5,128 bases of DNA from Desulfotignum sp. (lineage in GTDB: Bacteria > Desulfobacterota > Desulfobacteria > Desulfobacterales > Desulfobacteraceae). The position numbers and the translations under genes were made by a program. Where the stretch lies: assembly GCA_021737445.1 (NCBI GenBank), contig JAIPDY010000226.1, positions 1-5,128 on the forward strand, written 5' to 3'. Shown here in pieces: positions 1-5,128 of the stretch; position 1 is the first letter of the stretch, and each line of letters starts with the position of its first letter. The notes beneath the pieces were generated by a model. That model saw only the letters and a list, made by a program, of their open reading frames with translations, was not told the origin of the DNA and did not search any database.

Positions 1-864
1 CTCAACGGGTATTTTCCCAGGGGCATCTCCTTTGAAGAGGCCCTGAAACTGCGGAAATCCGATCCCGGCACCTACAAGGAGATGGCACTGAACGCCATGG
101 CCCAACATGTGAGATCCATTCTGGCCATGAAGGACAAAGGCGCCATTGCCTTTGACTACGGCAACAACCTGCGGGCCCAGGCCATGAAAAAAGGGGTGGA
201 CAATGCCATGGACTACCCCGGATTTGTGCCTGCCTATATCAGAGAGCTGTTCTGCCAGGGCGAAGGCCCGTTCCGGTGGGCGGCCCTGTCCGGGGACCCG
301 GAAGACATAAAGGTAACTGATGAGGCACTCATGCAGCTGTTTCCCAAAAAAACCAAAATGGTCAACTGGCTGAAAATGGCAGAAGAAAAAATAGAACACA
401 TGGGCCTGCCCTCCAGGATCTGCTGGCTGGGGTATGGGGAGCGGGAAAAGGCGGGAAAACTGTTCAATGACCTTGTGCGTGACGGCCGGGTCAAAGCCCC
501 CATCGTCATCGGCAGGGATCACCTGGACTGCGGGTCTGTGGCATCGCCTTTCCGGGAGACAGAAGCGATGAAGGACGGGTCTGATGCAGTGGCAGACTGG
601 GCATTACTCAACTGCATGACCAATGTGGCTTCCGGCGCCGCCTGGGTCTCTTTCCATGACGGCGGGGGCGTTGGCATCGGATACGCCCTGCATGCAGGCC
701 AGGTCACGGTTGCCGACGGCACAGATGAAGCGGAAAAACGGGTCACCACAGTACTGCGCAATGATCCGGGCACCGGCATCATCCGCCATGCCGATGCCGG
801 ATACCAGACCGCCATTGACGTGGCCAGTGACAAAGGTGTGAAACTGCCCATGATCAATATGTAA
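1..864 (+). CDS. hutU: Urocanate hydratase (urocanase), C-terminal half, 5' end outside window
   Basis: Urocanase (EC 4.2.1.49) is a cytosolic NAD+-dependent enzyme that hydrates urocanate to 4-imidazolone-5-propionate, the second step of histidine degradation. The frame is open from base 1, so the true start lies upstream. The visible 287 codons correspond to roughly the last half of a family protein of about 555 residues. The urocanase signature GLPSRICW is present; its Cys (codon at 421-423) lies 146 residues before the end, matching the position of the active-site Cys410 in the Pseudomonas putida enzyme. Other family landmarks are FDYGNN (around 198-216, a likely NAD contact Tyr), FRW (around 271-279), DHLDCGSVASP with the following RETEAM, and the glycine-rich HDGGGVGIGY (around 655-684, NAD contact). 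The stop codon is at 862-864. hutI follows after 10 bases, so the two are almost certainly in one operon. No frameshift or damage is visible. Confidence 0.97.
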   Translation, partial: LNGYFPRGISFEEALKLRKSDPGTYKEMALNAMAQHVRSILAMKDKGAIAFDYGNNLRAQAMKKGVDNAMDYPGFVPAYIRELFCQGEGPFRWAALSGDPEDIKVTDEALMQLFPKKTKMVNWLKMAEEKIEHMGLPSRICWLGYGEREKAGKLFNDLVRDGRVKAPIVIGRDHLDCGSVASPFRETEAMKDGSDAVADWALLNCMTNVASGAAWVSFHDGGGVGIGYALHAGQVTVADGTDEAEKRVTTVLRNDPGTGIIRHADAGYQTAIDVASDKGVKLPMINM

Positions 865-874
865 GGAAATATCC

Positions 875-2131
875 ATGACCAATATCCCTGACAGCAGCAA
901 TCCATTTCCTGAAAATGTCGACCAGGTGTTCACCCACTGCCGTGTGGCCACCATGGCCAAAGGGAATTACGGCATTATGGAAAATGCGGCCCTGGCAGTA
1001 TCCGGAAAAACGATTGCCTGGGTCGGGCCCATGGATGCCCTGCCTGAAACCTTTGAAACCATACAGGTGACAGACTGCCGGAACCACTGGATCCTGCCCG
1101 GGTTTGTGGACTGCCACACCCACCTGGTCTGGGCCGGATCCCGTGCCCGGGAGTTTGAGATGCGCCTGGCAGGAGTATCATATGCCGAGATTGCAAAGGC
1201 CGGGGGTGGTATTGTTTCCACGGTCAAAGCCACCCGGGCTGCTGCCGAAGATACCCTGTTTGACCTGGCATCCAGGCGCATGTCCCATTTGCTGACCCAG
1301 GGCATCACCACTGTGGAGATCAAATCCGGGTATGGCCTGGATCTGGAATCGGAGCTCAAGATGCTGGCCGTGGCCGGCCGGCTGAATAAAGCCTGCCCCC
1401 AGCATGTGACCGCCACTTTTTTAGGTGCCCATGCCATCCCTTTGGAATTTTCCGGCCGGGCAGATGCGTACATCAAAGAGGTGATTGAGGTGATGCTGCC
1501 CAGGGTCAAGGCCCAGGGCATCGCCACTGCCGTGGATGCTTTCTGTGAAACCATCGCCTTCTTTCGGGAACAGATCCGGCAGGTGTTTGAAAAAGCAAAG
1601 GATCTGGGATTTGCTGTCAAGCTGCACGCCGAGCAGCTGTCTGACTCCGGGGGTACTGCCCTTGCTGCTGAAATGGGGGCGTTGTCCTGTGATCACCTGG
1701 AATACCTGTCTGTGGACGGTGCCGAAAAAATGGCTGAACACGGCACTGTGGCGGTGCTGCTGCCGGGCGCTTTTTACTATCTGAAAGAAACAAAGGTACC
1801 GCCGGTGGCGGTTTTCCGGCAATTGGACATTCCCATGGCTGTGGCCACAGACCTCAATCCCGGATCCAGCCCGGTCTTGAGCATGACCCCGGTGCTCAAC
1901 ATGGCCTGCCTGCTGTTTGGCTTAACCTGTGAAGAGGCTCTGGCCGGAGCCACCCTCCACGGGGCGGCCGCCCTGGGTCTGGCAGACTGCAAAGGCAGCC
2001 TGGAGCCGGGCAAGGATGCGGATTTTGTGATCTGGGATGTGGACACCCCGGCGGATTTGTGCTATCTCACCGGCATCACGCCATTAAAACAGGTGGTCAT
2101 TCAAGGCAAGACCGCCTACCCTCAGGGGTAA
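875..2131 (+). CDS. hutI: Imidazolonepropionase (imidazolone-5-propionate hydrolase)
   Basis: This cytosolic metal-dependent amidohydrolase (EC 3.5.2.7) opens the ring of 4-imidazolone-5-propionate to give N-formimidoyl-L-glutamate, the step directly after HutU. The 418-residue length is normal for the family. Metal and substrate residues of the TIM-barrel fold are all visible: the H-x-H pair H81/H83 in GFVDCHTHLVWAG, R90 just after it, the EIKSGYGLD motif (148-156), H186 in LGAHAIP, H251 and E254 in KLHAEQLSDSGG, H274 in CDHLEYL, and D326 in ATDLNPGSSP. The C-terminal part (about 378-415) returns to the small beta domain typical of amidohydrolases (EPGKDADFVIWD). The ATG at 875 is supported by a Shine-Dalgarno TAAGGA at 862-867 that overlaps the hutU stop codon, with a 7-base spacer. 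The product uses the HutU product directly, which agrees with the 10-base spacing. No regulator of the hut genes is visible in the window. Confidence 0.98.
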   Translation: MTNIPDSSNPFPENVDQVFTHCRVATMAKGNYGIMENAALAVSGKTIAWVGPMDALPETFETIQVTDCRNHWILPGFVDCHTHLVWAGSRAREFEMRLAGVSYAEIAKAGGGIVSTVKATRAAAEDTLFDLASRRMSHLLTQGITTVEIKSGYGLDLESELKMLAVAGRLNKACPQHVTATFLGAHAIPLEFSGRADAYIKEVIEVMLPRVKAQGIATAVDAFCETIAFFREQIRQVFEKAKDLGFAVKLHAEQLSDSGGTALAAEMGALSCDHLEYLSVDGAEKMAEHGTVAVLLPGAFYYLKETKVPPVAVFRQLDIPMAVATDLNPGSSPVLSMTPVLNMACLLFGLTCEEALAGATLHGAAALGLADCKGSLEPGKDADFVIWDVDTPADLCYLTGITPLKQVVIQGKTAYPQG

Positions 2132-2167
2132 ATGCCGGCTTGCCCATAATGACACCCATGACACACC

Positions 2168-2171
2168 GGAG
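2168..2171 (+). promoter_or_regulatory. Ribosome binding site for the two-helix membrane protein
   Basis: GGAG lies 10 bases upstream of the ATG at 2182 and 13 bases upstream of the second, in-frame ATG at 2185. A purine-rich GAGAAGAG directly abuts the first ATG and is too close to serve it well. The two adjacent in-frame ATGs differ by only one Met, so the exact start has no functional consequence. Confidence 0.5.
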
Positions 2172-2181
2172 ATGAGAAGAG

Positions 2182-2817
2182 ATGATGATCCCCAAAGATC
2201 CCCTGGTGATTGCTGCCCTGGCATCCGCACTTTTAGGAATTGTTTTTCTGTTGGCAACCCTGAGGTCTTTGAAAAAAAAGAAACTGTTCTCTCCTGCCCT
2301 GCATTTTGTGACAGCCCTGCTCATGATCTGCCTGTTCGCCCTGTTCGGCACCATCAGTATCGCCACCCGGGGATACCTTGCACTGACCGCGGAAACCCTG
2401 GCTGCGGTCGTGGAGATCGAACCCATGGAAAAACAGCGCTTCATTGCGCGGTTCCAAATACCCGGCGGCAGCACAAAAACCTTTGTTCTGGCCGGCGACC
2501 AGCTGTATGTGGATGCCCACATCCTTAAATGGAAACCGGTTGCCAACCTGCTGGGACTGCACACCCTTTATGAACTGGACCGGGTGTCGGGCCGCTACGC
2601 CAGGCTGACCCAGGAGACATCCCTGGAGCGCACGGTGTATGCTTTGTCCCGGGACAAACCCCTGGATCTGTTTGACCTGCGGCACCGTTTTGCCGCCCTC
2701 AAATTTCTGGTGGATGCTGAATACGGGTCAGCCACATTCATCACCACAGACAAGCCACAGACCCTCAAAATAATGGTCTCCACCACCGGGCTGCTGATCA
2801 GAAAGGACACTCTATGA
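2182..2817 (+). CDS. Small two-helix inner membrane protein of unknown function, upstream of the dehalogenase-like gene
   Basis: The 211-residue product has two hydrophobic helices (about residues 8-27 and 39-60) joined by a short, strongly basic loop containing KKKK. The positive-inside rule places that loop in the cytoplasm and the remaining ~150 residues in the periplasm. The soluble part has GDQLYVDAHILKWKPVANLL (about 105-124), then LYELDRVSGRY and TVYALSR, and a later YGSATF. From memory, this resembles a family of small proteobacterial proteins often labelled 'multidrug transporter' or 'cation/multidrug efflux pump'. Nothing visible supports transport: there are only two membrane helices and no transporter motif. 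There is no cofactor motif either. It starts 50 bases after hutI, and its stop codon overlaps the next start (ATGA at 2814-2817), which indicates translational coupling with the reductive dehalogenase-like gene. A role as an accessory or maturation partner of that enzyme is inference from position only. Confidence 0.85.
   Translation: MMIPKDPLVIAALASALLGIVFLLATLRSLKKKKLFSPALHFVTALLMICLFALFGTISIATRGYLALTAETLAAVVEIEPMEKQRFIARFQIPGGSTKTFVLAGDQLYVDAHILKWKPVANLLGLHTLYELDRVSGRYARLTQETSLERTVYALSRDKPLDLFDLRHRFAALKFLVDAEYGSATFITTDKPQTLKIMVSTTGLLIRKDTL
2802..2807 (+). promoter_or_regulatory. Ribosome binding site inside the upstream gene, deciding the dehalogenase start
   Basis: AAAGGA sits within the last codons of the upstream membrane-protein gene, 6 bases before the ATG at 2814. 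With the ATGA stop/start overlap it fixes the start. It lets ribosomes reinitiate or load independently on the reductive dehalogenase-like gene. Confidence 0.6.
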
Positions 2818-4235
2818 TCTATGTTCTGGCTGTTACTGGCAACCTGGCACTGGCTGCCCTGTCCGGTCTATTTTTTGCTTTGCTGACCATCTCTTCTTTC
2901 AGGGAAAGATCGTTCCGGGCCGGTGCCCTCAGTTCTGTTTTTCTGGCAGCCACCACCCTGTTCTGGGCACTGGTGATTCTGACCGCACCCCCATGGCTGA
3001 ACCTGACGGTTCTGGTACTGTCCGGGGGATTTGTATTTTTGTCTGTGACCCGGTTTTTTTGGCATCCGGTTCCTGTCCGGGACCTGTCACAGGCAGTGCT
3101 CTATGATGAACGAAACAACATGTTTGCCAGAAATAACCTCAGGCATCACCCGGACCTGGCCAAGATCTATTACCGCCTGCACCCAAAAAAAAGATCCTGT
3201 GACCGGCAGATCCACAACAAGCCCGATTTTGGTGATCCCGGGCAGGTGTATTATGATCCATACACCACCCCGGTTTATGAGGCTGCTTTTGAATACCTGC
3301 ACCAGACCATCCCGGCATCCATGGGTGATCCGGCCCCGGAGCCCGAAGGGGTGGACCTTCAAAAAATCTGCACTGCCATAAAAGATCTGGTCCGGTTTTA
3401 TGGCGGGTGTGATACCGGATTTGTAACACTGGCACCTTTTCATTTCTACAGCCGCAAAGGCCGGCATGCAGCAGGCTGGGGAGATCCCATTGACCAGAGC
3501 CACAAAAGCGCTGTTGTCATTGTGGTGCCCATGGAGATCCAGATGCTCAAACACAGCCCTACTGCCACGGTGATACAGGAATCTGCCAGAAAATATGTGG
3601 AAGCTGCCAAGATTTCCAATATTGTGGCCGGATACCTGCGGCGGTTCGGGTACCAGGCCCGGGCCCACAACGACGGCAACTATGAGGTGCTATGCGTTCC
3701 TCTGGCCGTGGCATCCGGGCTTGGGGAACTGGGCCGCATGGGAATTTTCATGCACAAGACCCTGGGCCCCTGTGTCCGGCTGGCTGTGGTGACAACCACG
3801 CTGGCACTGCCGGATTCGGGTCCGGGACCCAACCTTTTTATGGAAAATTTCTGCCGCATCTGTAAAAAATGTGCCCGCAACTGTCCGTCCGGGTCCATCA
3901 CCACGGGTGAAGAGCCAAAAACCCGCAACTTTGCCCACTGGTCCATTGACCAGGAAAAATGCTTTTCCTACTGGAAAACCATTGGATCCGACTGCGGCAT
4001 CTGCATCTCTGTGTGCCCCTATACCAAGCCTGATTCCCTGGTACACCGCCTGGTACGCTTTTATATCCGGCAAAACAGCATCAACCAGCACATTGCCCTT
4101 TTCATGGATGACCTGCTCTATGGCAGGCGCAAAAAAATTGCCAGAACCAACCCGGTTCCAGGGTGGCGGTATACATGCCCCCTGGCATTCGACCCGGACC
4201 AGATCAAACTGGTGATCCAGTGCCTGAAAAAATAA
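2814..4235 (+). CDS. rdhA: Membrane-anchored reductive dehalogenase family protein (corrinoid and two [4Fe-4S])
   Basis: This 473-residue protein belongs to the RdhA family, whose characterised members use a base-off corrinoid and two [4Fe-4S] clusters to remove halogens reductively from organohalides. The N-terminus has no twin-arginine signal. Instead it has three hydrophobic helices (about 2-25, 38-58, 62-80). Basic residues lie in the first loop (RERSFR) and after helix 3, so the catalytic part is predicted to be cytoplasmic. The YDERNNMFARNNL segment (97-109) resembles the start of the soluble RdhA region. The corrinoid domain includes Y261 and R308 (in GLGELGRMG), which align by eye with the catalytic Tyr and Arg of PceA, plus HNDGN (285-289) near the expected Asn. 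Cluster motifs are C347-x2-C350-x2-C353-x3-C357-P and C383-x10-C394-x2-C397-x3-C401-P. As usual for this family, no DxHxxG cobalamin motif is seen. A QueG-like tRNA enzyme is less likely because of the membrane anchor and length. The substrate cannot be inferred, and no RdhB, RdhC or regulator gene is in the window. Confidence 0.9.
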   Translation: MIYVLAVTGNLALAALSGLFFALLTISSFRERSFRAGALSSVFLAATTLFWALVILTAPPWLNLTVLVLSGGFVFLSVTRFFWHPVPVRDLSQAVLYDERNNMFARNNLRHHPDLAKIYYRLHPKKRSCDRQIHNKPDFGDPGQVYYDPYTTPVYEAAFEYLHQTIPASMGDPAPEPEGVDLQKICTAIKDLVRFYGGCDTGFVTLAPFHFYSRKGRHAAGWGDPIDQSHKSAVVIVVPMEIQMLKHSPTATVIQESARKYVEAAKISNIVAGYLRRFGYQARAHNDGNYEVLCVPLAVASGLGELGRMGIFMHKTLGPCVRLAVVTTTLALPDSGPGPNLFMENFCRICKKCARNCPSGSITTGEEPKTRNFAHWSIDQEKCFSYWKTIGSDCGICISVCPYTKPDSLVHRLVRFYIRQNSINQHIALFMDDLLYGRRKKIARTNPVPGWRYTCPLAFDPDQIKLVIQCLKK

Positions 4236-4252
4236 CAGCCCTTTTTTTGCGC

Positions 4253-4281
4253 TTGATTTATCCCAGGCACCTTGATAAATT
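4253..4281 (+). promoter_or_regulatory. Possible sigma-70-type promoter for the ATPase gene
   Basis: TTGATT (4253-4258) and TAAATT (4276-4281) are spaced by 17 bases. Each matches 4 of 6 consensus positions for -35 and -10 boxes. The pair lies about 40 bases upstream of the next start codon, in the only sizeable gap before that gene. The match is weak and the region is AT-rich, so it could be chance. Confidence 0.25.
4256..4280. repeat. AT-rich inverted repeat in the intergenic region
   Basis: ATTTATC (4256-4262) and GATAAAT (4274-4280) are perfect 7-base inverted arms around an 11-base loop. The arms overlap the possible promoter boxes, so an operator is conceivable. A weak stem at the 3' end of the dehalogenase transcript is an alternative. 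No T-run follows directly, so it is not a standard intrinsic terminator. Just upstream, A6 (4227-4232) and T7 (4242-4248) could also pair, but such a stem has no GC content. Confidence 0.35.
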
Positions 4282-4308
4282 TGTTGATCGACCATTTTGA
4301 CAACCAGT

Positions 4309-4314
4309 AGAAGG
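4309..4314 (+). promoter_or_regulatory. Ribosome binding site deciding the ATPase start
   Basis: AGAAGG, continuing into a G-rich stretch to 4317, lies 5 bases before the ATG at 4320. This strong Shine-Dalgarno, together with the family-typical N-terminus MYKAFYGL that follows, settles the start codon. Confidence 0.7.
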
Positions 4315-4319
4315 GGGTT

Positions 4320-5128
4320 ATGTACAAAGCATTTTACGGGCTTAAATCCAGTCCATTCCAGATCAGTACCGACCCGACATTCCTCTGGCTGGGGGAAAAG
4401 CATCGTGAAGCCATTTCCATGCTCAGGTATGGTATCCAGGGAGAGGGTCACCAGGGACTTGTACTGCTGACCGGTGATGCCGGTACCGGAAAAACCACCT
4501 TGATCAATGCGTTGTTCAAATCCCTGGATAAGACGGTCATCCGGGTGTCCATTATCAACCCCAGCCTGGACAGCCTTGATTTTTTAAACTATATTGCCAC
4601 AGCCTTTGGCAGCAGAAAAATCTTTTCCACCAAAAGCCGGTTTCTCATCGCTTTTGAGCGGTTTTTGAAAAATGCCGGCATTAAAAAAAAGAAGGTTCTG
4701 CTGGTTATTGACGAAGCCCAGCTGTTGACCGATGAACTGCTGGAGGAGGTCCGTCTTCTGGCCAATTTTGAAAAAAACGGCCGGAGCCTGATTCATATTT
4801 TTCTTGTGGGCCAGCAGGAATTAAGGGATACCCTGTCAAAATCTCAAAACACGGCATTAAAACAGCGGATTACATTAAATTACCATATCGATGCCCTGGT
4901 GCCTGAAGAAACAGAAGAATACATCAAATACAGGCTCCAGGTGGCCGGCACATCCGGGCAGATATTCAACCCGGAAGCGGTCAGGCTCATTCACCGGTTT
5001 TCTTTGGGCCTGCCCCGCCAGATCAACATTATCTGTGACCATGCCCTGCTCACCGGCTATGTCCGGAACCTGGCACAGATCCCCGGGGCCGTGATAAAAG
5101 AATGTGTCAAAGAGCTTTCCATTTCCCG
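4320..5128 (+). CDS. ExeA/GspA-family AAA ATPase, 3' end outside window
   Basis: The frame is open from the ATG at 4320 to the window end, giving at least 269 residues with no stop. The N-terminus (MYKAFYGLKSSPF, then DPTFLWL and the HREA segment) is characteristic of the ExeA/GspA ATPase family. These proteins work at the inner membrane in type II secretion secretin assembly, and relatives serve pilus or exopolysaccharide/PEP-CTERM systems. Visible motifs are Walker A GDAGTGKTT (52-60), Walker B VLLVIDEA (126-133), a sensor-1-like FLVGQQEL (161-168), a likely arginine finger R183 in ALKQRI, and LPRQIN (231-236) near sensor 2. Family members often continue with a membrane helix and a peptidoglycan-binding or other C-terminal domain, which would lie beyond the window. 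It is separated from the dehalogenase gene by 84 bases, so it probably starts another unit. Which secretion or envelope system it serves cannot be told from here, so no symbol is assigned. Confidence 0.93.
   Translation, partial: MYKAFYGLKSSPFQISTDPTFLWLGEKHREAISMLRYGIQGEGHQGLVLLTGDAGTGKTTLINALFKSLDKTVIRVSIINPSLDSLDFLNYIATAFGSRKIFSTKSRFLIAFERFLKNAGIKKKKVLLVIDEAQLLTDELLEEVRLLANFEKNGRSLIHIFLVGQQELRDTLSKSQNTALKQRITLNYHIDALVPEETEEYIKYRLQVAGTSGQIFNPEAVRLIHRFSLGLPRQINIICDHALLTGYVRNLAQIPGAVIKECVKELSIS

Noticed and set aside
967..1620. Antisense open frame of 217 codons opposite hutI
   Set aside because: It sits fully inside a complete, motif-intact hutI and has no recognisable domain. Codon bias of hutI explains the lack of stops.
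2149..2164. Direct repeat ATGACAC at 2149-2155 and 2158-2164 in the gap after hutI
   Set aside because: Two 7-base copies in a 50-base gap are too little to call a regulatory repeat, and no promoter boxes with proper spacing accompany them.
2172..2528. Alternative + strand frame starting at the ATG at 2172
   Set aside because: It is out of frame with the two-helix protein, rich in Cys, Arg and Pro as expected of a shifted frame, and lacks the hydrophobic helices seen in the real frame.
2814..4235. Annotation as epoxyqueuosine reductase (QueG)
   Set aside because: QueG shares the corrinoid/Fe-S core but is a soluble, shorter protein. The three-helix anchor, the RdhA-like YDERNNMFAR segment and the spacing of the second cysteine set favour the reductive dehalogenase family.
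4227..4248. A6/T7 pairing after the dehalogenase stop codon as an intrinsic terminator
   Set aside because: The stem would be only A-T pairs with no GC-rich base, so it does not meet the normal pattern for a terminator.
3690..4451. Long antisense open frame of 253 codons opposite the dehalogenase gene and the start of the ATPase gene
   Set aside because: It lies opposite two well-supported genes in a GC-biased region, runs across their intergenic gap, and shows no recognisable motif or composition of a real protein. It is a shadow frame.

Overview
The window reads as part of a bacterial chromosome with moderately high GC content. All five genes lie on the + strand and are tightly packed. The mix of a histidine-utilisation pair, a corrinoid/iron-sulfur reductive dehalogenase homologue with its own membrane anchor, and an ExeA/GspA-type ATPase would fit an anaerobic, probably marine, sulfate-reducing Desulfobacterota (Desulfobacteraceae-like). 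That taxonomic guess is inference from gene content and style, because no marker gene is present.

Positions 1-2131 hold the end of a histidine-degradation (hut) operon. The 3' half of hutU (urocanate hydratase) is cut by the window edge. Ten bases later comes a complete hutI (imidazolonepropionase). Together they convert urocanate to imidazolone propionate and then to N-formimidoyl-glutamate. All recognisable catalytic and metal-binding residues are intact.

Positions 2182-4235 hold a two-gene unit, 50 bases after hutI. The first gene encodes a small protein with two membrane helices and a C-terminal domain of unknown function, predicted to be periplasmic. The second overlaps it by an ATGA junction and encodes a 473-residue reductive dehalogenase family protein. 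It has three N-terminal membrane helices in place of a Tat signal, the candidate active-site Tyr and Arg, and two complete [4Fe-4S] cysteine motifs. By the positive-inside rule its catalytic domain should face the cytoplasm, unlike classical respiratory RdhA enzymes. This pair is the most interesting part of the window.

Positions 4236-4319 are a short intergenic region with an AT-rich inverted repeat and a weak promoter-like pair of boxes. A new gene starts at 4320 and is still open at the window end. It encodes an ExeA/GspA-family AAA ATPase with Walker A, Walker B, sensor and arginine-finger motifs, and it probably begins a separate transcription unit linked to secretion, pili or envelope assembly. 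No RNA genes, insertion sequences, CRISPR arrays or prophage features were seen.
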